From: Dendrobium chrysotoxum
Taxonomy: Eukaryota; Streptophyta; Magnoliopsida; Asparagales; Orchidaceae
NCBI GenBank assembly: GCA_019925795.1
Contig: CM034309.1
Location: 22,562,729 to 22,626,728, forward strand
Length of the DNA: 64,000 bases
Reading direction: 5' to 3'
The position numbers and the translations under genes were made by a program. Shown piece after piece: positions 9,583-21,911 of the stretch (its first letter is position 1; every line of letters starts with the position of its first letter). Below the pieces are notes generated by a model. That model was not told where the DNA came from, ran no database searches, and saw nothing but the letters and a program-made list of their open reading frames with translations.

Positions 9583-10569
9583 ATGGGTTCCTATTCGGAA
9601 ATGCCGAGTTGGTTAGAGAAGTTACTTGCGGAGAAGTTCTTCAGCCCGTGCGCGCAGCACGAGGGGGTTAAGAAGAACGAGAAGAACATCCTATGCCTTG
9701 ATTGCTGCTTCGGCTTCTGCCCCCATTGCATTCTCCCTCACCGCTCCCACCGACTCCTCCAGGTGCGACTGACGAAAACCATCGCCGAGCCCCTTGGTTC
9801 TTTCGCTTGCTTAATTTCCTCTCAATCCTGCAAAATTTCTTTAATTACCTGTGAAAGATTCGAAGATACGTGTACCACGACGTCGTTCGGGTGGAGGATT
9901 TGGAGAAGCTCATCGACATGTCATTGGTTCAGGTAAAGTTAAGGAACTTCACTCGGAAAAGAAGCACAAAAAGGAATTGACGAACTTGACAATCAACTGT
10001 TATATTGATTACGATTTTGTATTTCAGTCCTACACGACGAACAGTTCAAAGGTGGCGTTTTTGAAACAGAGGGCGCAGAGTCGGCCCTTCCGTGGCTCCG
10101 GCAACGGCTGCCGCTCGTGTGACCGACCACTGCAAGAGAGTTTTCTGTATTGTTCCCTCTCCTGCAAGGTAATGCAATCGAATATGAGAAAAATAGTTTC
10201 TTGTTCTTTTTAATCTCACTTTTCTTCTTACCCGCTTAGGTGAAGAAATTGATGATGAATGACGGTGAGCTCTCAAGGCACCTGCGTAAGTGCGAATATC
10301 TTCCGCTTTCGATCGACGAAGACGGCCATTTCACCCCAGATTCTATTCTAGAGTCCCCCGGTCCCGATTCCTCCGGATCCATCGGAAGTGGCGGGGCGAA
10401 AGACTGCGTTGCTGTCGGTGGTCTGCTTTGCGCCGCCGTGATGGAATCCACTGTTCGACGTGGTCAGGGCTGCGCCGGCGTAGGCTTTGGCACGGTAGTT
10501 GAACCGGCCGGTTCGTTGCGTAAGAGGTGGAGGAAGATGCCCCGTCCGAACCGGTCACCCCTATTTTGA
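9583..10569 (+). CDS. PLATZ family zinc-dependent DNA-binding transcription factor
   Basis: Four exons with consensus borders: 9583-9762, 9858-9932, 10028-10168 and 10240-10569. All junctions are phase 0; introns are 95, 95 and 71 bases. The product is 241 residues. The start is the first ATG after a likely leader acceptor; an upstream GTG frame is not a plant start. Zinc ligands match the PLATZ pattern exactly: C23-x2-H26-x11-C38-x2-C41-x4-C46-x2-C49-x3-H53-x2-H56, then C113-x2-C116-x10-C127-x3-C131. Exon 2 gives the conserved RRYVYHDVVRVEDLEKL block. The C-terminus ends in a basic tail followed by PNRSPLF, typical of the family. PLATZ proteins bind A/T-rich DNA in the nucleus, usually repress transcription, and act in growth, seed filling and stress. 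All key residues are intact, so the gene looks functional. Confidence 0.95.
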
Positions 10570-12990
10570 CCCGCGGTCCGAAATTGCTGGCCCGATGGGT
10601 TTCTGGAAATTCATAATATCTTTTAACTGAAAATATATCCAAATTTTGGCGGGTCCTTTTTTTTTTCCTGAAAAAAAAGAAGAAAAGGATTATTTGACTG
10701 TATGAAGCTTTTTTGATACAGAAACAGTTAAATGGCTTAGATGGTACGGCCCTCATTCAAACATTTTCGCAAAATTTATTATATTTTTGTTAAAGTGTTT
10801 CACTGTTGTAATATCAATGTAAAAAAGCGAGTTTTGAGATTTGAGATGGGGATAGAAGCAATTCCTTCACTCTCATCCGTGCTCCAATCCCTAAAACGTC
10901 AAAAAAAAAGTGAGTTTTTTATTCAAAAATGGCATACCGGCGCGTCATGGCTTGTTGAGGGGAGATTTTCGCTTCTTAAACGGCTTTCTTATTGCTTTTT
11001 AAAGCAGCTTTTCTTACGTTAAGAAAGCCATTTTTAAAGGACTTTTATAATTGTTAAAAAATTAAAAGCTAAAAAACATAATAGAGTTTTGGTTAGGGGC
11101 GTAAGTGAGACGAGACGGTTAGAATTCAGCTTATTAACGAGCTCACAAGTCGAATTTATCGAGCCACAAGTCCAAACTTGAGCCTATATTTGACCTTTTA
11201 TATTAAATGAACTTAAGCTCACTTGACTTGTAAGCTTATTGAATAAAAAAAACTAAAATTTTTAATTTAAAATTAAGAAATAGAATTCAACAATTGAGTT
11301 AAACTTAAGCTTTCAAAATTAGCTCGAATCTATAAATTTTTTAAAATGCTGAGTGCGACTTTTTATAAATGAGCTCAAGCTCAGTAAGAATTAACTCGAT
11401 CATGTAGATATTTGATTTAAACGATGGACAGATGGCAGTAACTGACGGAATAATAAAATATTTATAATTTATTTAAAAATTGCTCAAATTTAATAATTTT
11501 TTAAATATAGTAAAAATTGTATTATAAGGTTAATATAATTTAAAATTTTAAAAAATTGTGTTCTAATATTTTAATATCTATTTTTTTAAAGATAAAATTT
11601 AAAATTTTTGAAACTATGCTAAAGTTAATATAATTTAAAATATTTAAATATAAATATATCAGAATATTTATGGCAGAAGTTTTCTAAGGAAATTCAGATA
11701 TTGCCTTTGACTGGTTGCTACTCCTTTTCCTTTGGTTTCCTCTCTGGAATTTATTTTAATGGATTCATAACATCTTGGTTGGTGAAACTATATTAGCAGT
11801 CTTTGTAATGAAACTATTTTTTGGGCTAACGAGTGATTAAGATTTCATTTGAGATAATTTTCTTACTATTTTCTAAAGCAGATTTTCAGTATATAAATTT
11901 TTAATTCAAAAATTTTTTGTATTTAAAAATTGCTTCAGAATGCAATATGAAAGCTGTCCCAAATGAAGTTTAATAGTTTATTTGAGAAGACAATTTTTTT
12001 TGGCTAGTTTGCCTTTTAGTTAGTTACAAATTTATTTGACTACTATTTTCTTGTTCCATTCTCACAGTTTTTTTAAAAATTTAGGGATGAAAAACTATTT
12101 TTTACAACCAATAAAAATATTATTTTCTTCACAGCAACTTTATAATCAACTTTATAAAATACTGTAGCTGTCCCAAACAGATCATAAGCATTAAATACTT
12201 CTACCATGGATGAGTCGCGAGAGAGGGGAAAATGAACCATTGATGCTTTCACATGCAAGCCAAACGAAGACCGGCCGTGGTAGATGTTTATGTCTTCTAA
12301 GTTCTAAGGGCCATGTTATTTGCATTTTTAACTTTGATCTTATAACTCCTCTTGGCTCCTGTAATGAGACGGCTAATGAAACTATTTTAATATATTATAA
12401 CCATTCAAATGACGGCAAATAGAACTCATATGATTGATATTATGAATGTTGATCCATTATTGCTCATGGTGAATTATAGCCCTTTATTTTATGTGATAAT
12501 TGTGAAACCTCAAGATGGATATTAGATCATGAGAGTTTGGCTTATCAAAGATCAAATGTCTCATTAATAGGTTAGGTACTCAAATCCTTCAATTATGAAC
12601 AAAAAAGGAATCCAATAATGTTTGGTCTAATATGATATATATATATCCATATAATCACTTTATGGAGTTATAATTCAATCAAACACTATTGATAATCATA
12701 GGGCAGATCTCATTCACATAAAACCTATAATTCAAAAGTTATAAAATATTATATATTTAATAAAACAAAGTTATAAATGATTTGATATAAATAGTTTATA
12801 CATCTCTATGAAATATTATAAAACAAAGTTAAAAAAAAATATGAACTCCTGACTTTTAACTAATCAAGAAGGACTTCAAAGATGTACCAAGTTGGGTCAA
12901 TTCCCCTATTTGTTGTTGTATTACTTGCCAGAAATCAGTATCTCTAAAATTGCAAGTAAACCATTATCATTGATCTTCTTGCATAGAAGA
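10570..12990. other. Intergenic, AT-rich with decayed MITEs
   Basis: 11095-11425 has repeated GAGCTC/CTCACTTGA words like those in plant hAT-type MITEs (compare 26295-27155 and 52470-52800). 11838-11972 is a foldback listed separately. I see no gene in the rest. Confidence 0.4.
11838..11972. mobile_element. Tourist-like foldback MITE
   Basis: The left arm GATTTCATTTGAGATAATTTT is mirrored at the right by GCTGTCCCAAATGAAGTTT, with TTA/TAA at both edges. The layout matches the copies at 48755 and 63256-63477. Confidence 0.5.
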
Positions 12991-15900
12991 AAGCTAGATT
13001 GACGTTTGCTAGGGTTAATATTCAAATCTCCACTACTTCTACGCTATCAAAATTTATCACTATCAAGCAGCCTGATTTATGTGATGGATGCTATCTCCTT
13101 GTCCTGTCTCAATATAAGCTGCTAAAAGTTGTCACCGTCTCCCCGCCAACCTCTGCAAGCTCGTCGGCTGCTTCTGATCTTACTATCCATATCCAGTCCC
13201 CTAATAATAACAATAAAATAGCTTTTCATATCTCTCCTGAAAAGACTGAAGGTACTTCCTCTGACCCTTCTTCCTCCCAAAGACCTTAACCTTGATGGAA
13301 GCTCTCTGCATCTTTATAACCTGCTTCAAACCATCTCTAATTCAGCTGCTGCCTCACTAAGTTCCCTTATTATTGATAACATTAGTGTTTCTCTGACACA
13401 ACCAACACAACAATCCACCTTCAAGAACAGGGATGATAGACAGAATGGGGTAGAAAGGGTCTGCCTTCAGCAAGTCACAATAATTCATCTTTCCCTAACA
13501 TGGTAGAATGGAGTATTAAAGGTTTAAATAGTGACGATCAAGTTATTAATTGCAGGAATATGATTAAAAGATTATCATATTGACCTCCTCTACCATACTA
13601 GGATTAAAATATCTGCTGCATCTTTCGGACCCCATGTTTGCTGGGAAGCTAGCTATCTTCACCAGGAAGATAGCTATAATAACTTCCATTGCTCCTTAAA
13701 TAGTTAAATTTGAAATAATTGGAATACTAAGAAATAAAATTTCATCTGTTGTTGTCCACTCCTAATTTATTCATGGATGAACCCTAGTTTGTTCCTGTAT
13801 GATTGATTTTATGAACTTCTACCAATTTTTTGGTTAGTTTTGTTTATACAACAAATAGAGCCATGAAAAGAAAGTCTCTTTAGGAATCAATCAACAACAT
13901 TAGTGCCCCTAACACTGATCCATGGTTGATTTTGGGGGACTTAAATTGTGTAAGAATTGTTGTAAAAAAGGCAGTTGGCACTTCCCATTCCCTTGCAAAT
14001 TGGCTTAACTTTTATATTCTTAACTCTAGACTTCTTGAACAATTTCTCTCTGAGCTAATTCAATCAACAGGTGGACAACCCTATCAAGTATTTGTTTGAT
14101 AGAGCTTTAAGTAATATCATATGAATTTAATAATTTCCCCTTTTGCACTTCAATGTTTTGAGCCTCTTTCTTCTGATCATTCTCCTATTCTCCTTTCGAT
14201 GGGCACCACTCCACAGCAAAAATGGAGATTCATGTATAAGAACTATTGGAGCTGATGTCATACCTTCTTAGATACAAGTCAAAACGATTGGTCTTTGCCC
14301 ATCACTATAAACCCCATTTTTGCTCTTTGTAACAAGCTCAATGATGCCAAAAGCTGCCTTTAAAGGTATTTCTTAGGACTCCTCTATTTACGTATCCACC
14401 ACTATTTCCATACTCAAGGAGGATCAATTTAGCATTCACCACAAATTGGAATCTCAACCTCTTAACCAATATCTCTTTTTGAAAGCTCTTGAAACTCAAA
14501 AGAAGTTACTTGATGCCACTATTTGTTGATACATTTGAATTAAGCAGGGGGGGCAAAATATGCTTGGCTTTCTAAAGGGAAGGATGGCATCAAATTTCTC
14601 AACCAAAGAATCAAAATTAGAGAGAATTAAAATTTTATCGAAGAGATTTCTAGTCCTTATATCCCTTTACACTTGCAGGATGATATTACTAATTAGGCCA
14701 TCACATATTTTTTAATCTCATTATAGTTAAGTAACTCTCTTCCTCTAATGAAGATCCTTTTGTTCAGCATAAGCTTTCTACTCAGGATTGTAGTGGGGTA
14801 ATCACACCTTCTATAATGATGAAATTAAATTTGTTCTCTTTGAAATTGGAGATGGAAAAATGGCTGGATTGGATGGTTTTACATCCAAAATTTTCAATGA
14901 AACTGGCCTTTCATTTCTTGAGGCCATTTAATACTTCTCCTCTGTCAAGCTTCCTAATGGTGTTAAGCATTCAACCATACTTTTATAGCTAAAAGTGCCC
15001 ATGCCCAAGCCCTTAATGACTATCAGCCCATCTTCTTATATAAAGTTACTGCCAAACTCTATGTTGATAGAATTAAACCGCTTCTCTCTAAACTCATCCA
15101 ACTTGCATAATCGGCCTTCAATCTTGATAGAAATATTACAGACAATGCTATCAATGCTAATGAATAACCTAAAAGAATTTAACTCATCCAATAATTCCAA
15201 ATACTTTTGCCCTAAGATTAACCTCAAAAGGCTTTTGATAATGTTAATAGACAATATCTCTACAATAGATTTAGAGCTTGGGATTTCCTAAAACAGTTGT
15301 TGGTTGGATGAAGGCATACACTATTAATGTTTACTTTTTTGTGGTCATCAGTAGTGAGATTAAGGGATACTTTCCATATTGTTTTGGCCTCAAATAGGGA
15401 TGTCCCTATCTCCTTTCCTCTTTACTATTATTATGGATAACTTTTCTAGGCTAATGGAGTTGCATTGTGGCTAAGGTCCTTTCATAAGTATTACAAAACA
15501 TAACTATCAAGTTTCTCACGTTATTCATGTAGATGATCTCTTGGTGCTGGGTAAAGAAAGTCTCTATACTATTAGATGTCTAAATACTATTCTAGATAAT
15601 TTCCATAACATATTTGGCCTATGTGTCAATTTAGATAAATATGCCATTTGCTTCTCCGAAGTTGTGGACCTATATACTAGACTTCAAATCTGTGATGAAC
15701 TGGGTGTCTCCAATAAGCTTCTTCCTTGTGACGGTCTAGGTAGCTCCCTTTCCTCTTTTAAACTCAAAGAATATGACTATCCTAAAACTATAGACAAAAT
15801 ACATAAGTGGTTCAATGGATGGAAATAAAAACTTCTCTCTTTTGAGGTGATTCCAACTTATTAGATCCACCATCTGTAACTGCAATTATTTTTGGTCCCA

Positions 15901-16960
15901 TTCTATCACTCTTCAAAAAAGTTTAAGGAAAAAGATATCATTACTAAATAATTTCTTGCATAAATGGTGAACAAAAAAAAGCTTTACACTATATCCTATA
16001 GTACTGCCACCAAGCCTAAGGATAAGGGTGGTTTATATCTTCCTTGGATATTTTGAGTACAATGTGTAAGGCCAAAATTATTTAGAGATTTTATAATTCG
16101 GTCTCTTACCTCATCATGACATTTCAATGTTTTTGGGTTTCTATGGTGCAAATCTTCCAACAATGCACCCACCTTTTAGAAATCCCTTCAAAATTCGTAA
16201 CTGGCTTGCTTTCAAGATCTCCAGTCAAAGTAATTTATTTCTTTTTTATGGCCCTTGGTTAAGTGGGAGTTCACTATATGAAACTTTCGATTTCTCATTT
16301 TTTGAGTAGTTAGGCTTTTCTTACTCGACCAGACTTAATGATATCTTGTTGAATGAGACTTCGAATCTCTCCTCTGCTCTCCATATTGAGAGTATTTGCT
16401 GTAGAAATAGCATCATGTACAACCCCATTTGGAACTCTCTTGACACTTGCTATTGGATGGACTAAAATACCTTTTCTTATAAAATATTTTATTCTAACCT
16501 TCATGCATATTTGCTTAAAGTGAGTTCAAGAAGATATGTTGGTATAAAGGATGTACTACTAAATATTTCATGATGGCCTGAAAGATCCTAATAAGGGGAT
16601 TGAAAATTAAAGATGCATTAATGTTAATCAACTCTATGTTTTCTTTAACACTGAGAATGAAAGTCAGTCTCATCTCTTCTTTGAATGTCCCCTCTCTCTT
16701 GCCATTCTTAAGAGATGCATTCCTCAAGGAAGCTTATTATTATTTTTTTCCTTCAAATGGAGTATAGCTGATGAGGATATCAGCAGGAGATTCTGAAAAG
16801 TTTATCACCAGAAGCATTGCAGATCGACGACGACGATTAGGAGTCTTTATTTTTGATATATGTTTTGTATTACGTTGTTTCTATTTATATTTTGATGATT
16901 GTACCCTTTTATCTTTTTGTGTTTGAGTTGTAGCCCTGAGGGCATTATTGTCTTTCTTTT
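12990..16960 (+). mobile_element. Decayed L1-type LINE
   Basis: Fragments of both LINE ORFs can be read in plus frames with many stops and shifts. 12999-13290 resembles the C-terminal part of an L1 ORF1. About 13500-14250 is the APE endonuclease, with PWLILGDLNC and SSDHSPIL blocks. About 14990-15800 is reverse transcriptase (ALNDYQPIFLYK, then HVDDLLVLGK) and the KWFNGWK block. About 16100-16750 is a zf-RVT-like region with ESQSHLFFECPLS. No target duplication or poly(A) tail is clear. The RT still has two adjacent Asp residues but the frame is broken throughout, so it cannot encode a working protein. Confidence 0.8.
14995..15828 (+). pseudogene. L1 reverse transcriptase remnant
   Basis: Frame-disrupted RT of the LINE at 12990-16960. 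It carries the N-terminal palm start (LNDYQPIFLYKVTAKLY), a QG-like segment near 15395 and the HVDDLLVLGK catalytic block at about 15525-15555, in different frames. The Tyr/Phe before the usual A-D-D is replaced by a His-Val context. Confidence 0.7.
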
Positions 16961-18540
16961 TTCTAGTTGTTTGGAGGCCTATATATAAAGGTCCTCATCT
17001 TGTATGAGAGGATGATGATTACTTAATAAAAATTTCAGATTTTTCTGCTCTAGAGCTTGTGAGTTATTGAGTGTTGAAGTCCCAAGTGTGGGCAAAGAAA
17101 TACCCACCAGTCGCGGAGGTGCTCCGGGCTCGTGGTCCGACTCTCCCCTCTTTCCCACCGCCGACCTCACTACCCGCCAACCACTCAAGCCGTCGGCCCT
17201 AGCCACCGAAATCCCACCCCCCATTACCGGCCTGCATCACCCCAACCGAAACCCCCTCCCTTTCCTCAACCGCCGCCCCTTGGGCTTTTCCCATCACCGG
17301 CCGCCCCTCCTCAAGCCGTCACCACCGCCCCATAGCCTCCCCCATGCCGCCGGCCACCCCAATTCCCCTCCAAGAATTTTGAAATTCAAAATTCGAAGTC
17401 CATTAAGTACTTTCCTAAATAATCCCCCCCAATTAGGAAGGATTATTTATTTGAATTCAATTCAATATTTGAATTCAAATAATTCCCTCCCTAAAAAATT
17501 TCAATTAGGAATCCTCTCTAAAATTAATCAAATCTGAGATTAATTTCAGATTTGATTCCAATCAACATTTAATTCCCTTGGCCCACATACATCGAACCTA
17601 GACACCCTATTCCCTCTTCATGTGGCCGGCCCCTTCCACTTGCCTTTTCTCTCTCCTATTCAAATCCCAATCACAATTAAATTCTCCCCTAATCTCCTGC
17701 TAATGCCGCCGACCCCTCTCCCTTGGCTTCTCTCTCTCCACTTCAATTCCCCCATTTGAATTTGAAATTAAATTCAAATTCATTTCCCTCCAAATCCACT
17801 TAATCTGAAATTAATTTCAGATTTTAGAACTTTCCCCTAACCCAATCCTAAGCCTACCCGCCCCTCTCTTCCTCCCAAACCGAGAGCTCCACCACCGCCC
17901 TCTCTACTCTCTCTATTCACAAGCCGCCGGCCACCCATCGTCTCCAAGAATCAAAGAGATCTTGTCCATAGATGGCGGACCCCGAGGTTGATCATGGCTT
18001 TGCATATGATGAGTATGGGCAAATAGATATTCTTCAATCACCGTTCTTTGATCCGGGATTTGGCTTTGACTACACCGTCGAGGAATACGTCGATCGCATC
18101 CTCGACACTTTGGCGGACATTATCGACGAACAACGACCATCTAGATCTTGGCAAATCATTGGACATCCACCCGTGTCCTCTCCTTCTCCGGTGAACTTTC
18201 GTTGGGCTGCAACCATAGGAGTCTTCTCAGCTTTGGTGGCATCGTTCGACTTGCTAAGATTCTTTTCCGCTAACCCCTACTAGACGAGCGTGAGTGAGGG
18301 AACTTCAAGGTGACTTTTTTATTTGTTATGTGTAGGATTTCTTGTTATAGTATTTAAGTTTATCTTTATAGATGAAATTATTTTCAAGTAACTGTTACTC
18401 TACATTGTAATCGATTGCTCTTACATTATTAATATTCTTGAATTTTAAGTATCCAATCTTGTGAAACATTAGTTTATATTACAAGCTTAATCAATTTCTT
18501 TATAATCTCTAATGCAATTCCTAATGGTTTCACATCAATA
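16961..18540 (+). mobile_element. Unclassified retroelement-like unit with CT-rich leader
   Basis: A TATA-like sequence (TATATAAAGG, 16979-16988) is followed by a C/T-rich, CCGCC-rich leader from 17100 to 17960. The leader contains several self-complementary blocks (for example TTTGAATTC...GAATTCAAA at 17449-17480 and two AATCTGAAATTAATTTCAGATT palindromes, one imperfect, near 17535 and 17805). The orphan ORF 17972-18283 follows. This looks like an LTR plus leader, but no second LTR, primer binding site or known domain is visible. It interrupts LINE sequence. Confidence 0.35.
17972..18283 (+). CDS. Orphan ORF, 103 aa, acidic with hydrophobic C-terminal segment
   Basis: It starts at ATG 17972 (context CATAGATGGCG) and stops at TAG 18281-18283. 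The N-terminal two thirds is acidic (MADPEVDHGFAYDEYG, then a helix-like ILDTLADIIDEQ). The last third holds a hydrophobic stretch (WAATIGVFSALVASFDLLRFF) that could be a membrane helix. Codon use is far more GC-balanced than the AT-rich LINE flanks and the frame is clean. It follows a C/T-rich leader, as in a transcribed unit. I do not recognise the family. It may be an accessory protein of an LTR element, a captured host gene fragment, or a host gene. Confidence 0.35.
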   Translation: MADPEVDHGFAYDEYGQIDILQSPFFDPGFGFDYTVEEYVDRILDTLADIIDEQRPSRSWQIIGHPPVSSPSPVNFRWAATIGVFSALVASFDLLRFFSANPY

Positions 18541-20017
18541 GCTCCTCTCAAGTTTTAGTCCATGTGGAAAGCTTTTCCTATAAGATTACTAAGAAGTTCA
18601 TTCTATTTGTCACCCATATTACGGCTCATTATTGATGAATATAAATGAATTTGAAAATCTTTACTGACAAGGGGATAATGCTAATCTTTTGGTTGCTAAG
18701 ATCCTTTTTGCCATTCAACTAACGAACAGAGAAGGAAAATTCAACAGAGAGCTTCCAGATTGCATTTTAATATTATATTTCAATAGATGTACACCTTTTG
18801 TGCTCTCTCTTTGATATGATGATGCTCTTTCTTTTTACCATCCTATTACATATTTCACTTTCCGTAGCCCTTTATTTTGGAAAAAGATTGTCTTCTCTCT
18901 ATTATATCACTATGGTTGTGCTTACTAATCGCAGATGAAGAAAATTTCCATTTATTCCTTTATGGCAACATCTGCTATTATGTTTTGGGGCTCTGTCGAT
19001 GCCTACAATTCATCATTTAACATGCTTTGATGTTGGAATGTTTTGTTTCTCCTCCCATGGTAGTTCCTATTGGGTTATTCTGGGGCATTTGAGATACCTG
19101 CAAAATATTTGTTTAAAATTATGGTGGTTGTTATGCTCTTGCCATATCAGGCTTTTTTCTCTTCTTTTTCCTGATCTACTACAGTTTTATTTTTTGGTGG
19201 GCAATCTTTTCAACTGCAATATGAGACTAAACTAAGTGCCGCTTGTGCCTCATTTTTTAAACTATCTATGAGTACATTAGATCTTCAAATTAGTATTTTG
19301 TGATTGAAATCGGTATGGTTGCCTTCAATGATCTGCTTTAATTTTGGTTATAGTCTTCTATTTTGTTAACTTTTTTTGGCAATTTCATAGTTCATGTGAC
19401 TTTTATATTCTTTCTTTGATTAATGAATGACGTGACCCTCATTATTCTCAAAAAAAGATCATAAGATATCTGATCAATCATAGGAACTGCAAAAAAAGTC
19501 CAAATGAAGAGAGCACCAAAATGCCTCCAAAGCAACCTTTTAAAGCCAATAGCATCCAAATGACCAAACAAACCAAAAGATAAATACGAATGTGCTAACA
19601 TAAGCAAGTTGAAATGACCACAAAATTCAAAGAAAATAATGTTTCTTAGAAAGTCAAAATAGTTACTATCCGCCTAAATGAGGGTATACAGCAGAAGGAA
19701 TAAATCTATCCAAATGAAACCCACAATGGTAATACAATGTAGATGGTGAATATAAAAACTTTCACCAAACCAAGAAGAAGTGAAACGAAGTGTAACAGTC
19801 ATTTCAAATGATTTAGCAAAAAATTCAAGAGCTTAAAATCATGACAGTAACCATCATAAAAGTCATTTGAAGCCAAAGCACCAAAAAAAAAAAAAAAATC
19901 ATAAAAGTAAACAAGTAGAGTACTACTATCCTTGCGATACTCACGTCCAAATCCCCTAAACTCTCCTAAAAAAGTAGAGTACTGTCCATAATAGCTTGAT
20001 GAAAACAGCCGACAAAC
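18541..20017. other. Unassigned, possibly LINE 3' sequence
   Basis: The T-rich sequence ends near 19455 with 'attattctcaaaaaaag', similar to the LINE tail at 22851-22896. A LINE 3' end on the plus strand is therefore possible. No domain can be read. Minus-strand ORFs at 19392-20164 have no recognisable motif. Confidence 0.3.
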
Positions 20018-20144
20018 GTAATTAATATTGATATGTTGGTTGAGAGCTTTGGCTACCAACCAAGAGATCTTGGATTTGAGTCTTGCATATGTGATTTGTA
20101 TGTGTGTTTGACTTAATTGACCTAAATGATCCAAAAAAAAAAAA
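20018..20144 (+). mobile_element. tRNA-derived SINE (family 1)
   Basis: Box A-like ATGTTGGTTGAGAGCTTTGG, decayed box B (GGATTTGAGTCTT), GT-rich body and a terminal poly(A) at 20133-20144. It has the same order of blocks as 24969-25080. Confidence 0.7.
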
Positions 20145-20363
20145 TCCAACAATAAATGAAACATAATAACAAAAAATAATAATTATTTCTGGATCATATT
20201 TATACCTATTTTAATTTAAAAAAAAGTCTAGATCAAGAAACCCATATAGTAGAATTAAAAAAAAAAGTTTGTGCAATAAGAATTATAAAAATAAGTATTT
20301 TTGTGCTAAATTAGATATTAAAAAGCTTTTGACACTGTTTCTCAAAAGTTCTTATTTGCTAGA

Positions 20364-20912
20364 ATGGCTCAAAAAGGTTTTCCTCAAACCTTTATCAACT
20401 GGATTAAAGCTTGTATCAATAATACTCATTTTTCCATTTGCATAGATGTGAGTCTTGAGGGGTATTTTAACTCCACTTCTGGACTAAGGCAAGGCTACCC
20501 TCTCAGTCCGTATCTTTTCTGCATCATTATGGATGCCCTTTCTTGCCTCATTGATGATCCAAATGGAACTGACAGTTTTGAAGGCTTCAAGCTTGATTGT
20601 TTACACATATCCCATCTCACCTATGCTTATGATTTATTTGTTTTTGGAAAAGCTGAAAATGGTAATTGTGAGTGTCTCATGAGGATTCTTAACAAATTCT
20701 CCAACATGTCTGGTTTACATCTAAACTTACAAAAGAGCTCTCTTCTTTTGCCCTCTCTTGCCCCCAATTGTTCTAGCATTTCCCAATCTCTTCGAATCCA
20801 CAATATCTCCACCAAGATTACTTATCTGGGCCTACCTATATCCTTGGGTAGAACTAAAATATCAGACTTTTCCCCTCTGATTGAAAAACTTACTAACCTG
20901 CTTTCTGGATGA
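20364..20912 (+). pseudogene. L1 reverse transcriptase palm domain, catalytic site mutated
   Basis: Contains QKGFPQTFINWIKACI, GLRQGYPLSPYLFCIIMDAL and the LTYAYDLFVFGKA block at about 20617-20655. In active L1 RTs the catalytic box reads F/Y-A-D-D; here the first catalytic Asp is Tyr (Y-A-Y-D), from a single base change. A one-base deletion near 20322 breaks the upstream KKAFDTV segment. The copy cannot be active. Confidence 0.85.
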
Positions 20913-21191
20913 AAAGCTAGACTTCTCTCTTTTGCAGGCAAGACGCAATTTATTAAATACACAATTACAAATACGGTGGTTTATTGGATTAGAAGCTCAT
21001 TCATTCCTAAATCTATTAGCAAGACAATTGGCAAAATTTGCTCGAAATTCCTTTATCATGGTGGCTCTAAAAATAGACATTTTCATCTTATTTCATGAAT
21101 CAACATATGTAAGCCTTACTCGAAAGGGGGCCTTGGCATTGCCTCTCTGCAGGCCTTACAATTTGCCTTCAATTGTGGGATCATTACCAGA

Positions 21192-21911
21192 ATGTATAAT
21201 ACTGAAACTCTCCTTTCCAACTGGTTAAAAACTAGATATATTTCTCCTTGGAAAAGCTGTCAGAGCAACACCATAGCTTTTTGGAAGAGCATTTGCAACA
21301 CAACTTCTTTAGTTAGAAGCAAGTTTAAATTCCAAATAATTCAAAATAGTCCAGCTGCTATACATTGGGATCACTGGTGCTTGAACGATAAGATCACTTC
21401 TATCTTTCCAGATTTACTACTCAACTCGATCTGTAACTACAATGTTGTTCTAGCTGAATGGATGGATCAAAATACTTGGACCTTGCCGGACATTTTGAGC
21501 CACCATATTAAAGACTACATTTACTCCATTCCAATTTCGGTAGACTCATCTAAACACATTATCTGGGACAATATTGAGAATGTTATTTTCAAAGATTTTT
21601 ACTTGGATTCTTTTGCTAATGATGCCGCCTTTAACTGGCACCCCTAGGTCTGGCATCACAAACACTCCATGAGATTTTCTGCTTGCATCTGGATGGTTTT
21701 GAGAGGAGGTCTGAAAACTGCTGATGCTCTCTTTAAAAGGAATGTCATTATTCCGGATTATAATTGTTCTCTGTGTCTTAGAGGATTCGAAACTGCATCC
21801 CAGTTGTTGTTTGAGTGTGATTATTCTTTCCAAGTTTTGACTAAATTAATCCCACCCTTCCAAATTTTTTTCTTAAGGCCTACCATTCCACAAGCTTTAG
21901 ATCATTATTGA
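21192..21911 (+). pseudogene. L1 ORF2 C-terminal part with zf-RVT domain
   Basis: Two adjoining frames (21192-21647 and 21669-21911) hold the linker after RT and the zf-RVT region, with C-x2-C (CSLC), then C near the FECDY block. A stop (TAG at 21645-21647) separates them. Typical of plant L1 ORF2. Confidence 0.75.

Noticed and set aside
17067..17537. Proline-rich 156-codon ORF
   Set aside because: It follows a CCGCC/CT-rich leader composition, has a second overlapping frame and no recognisable domain.
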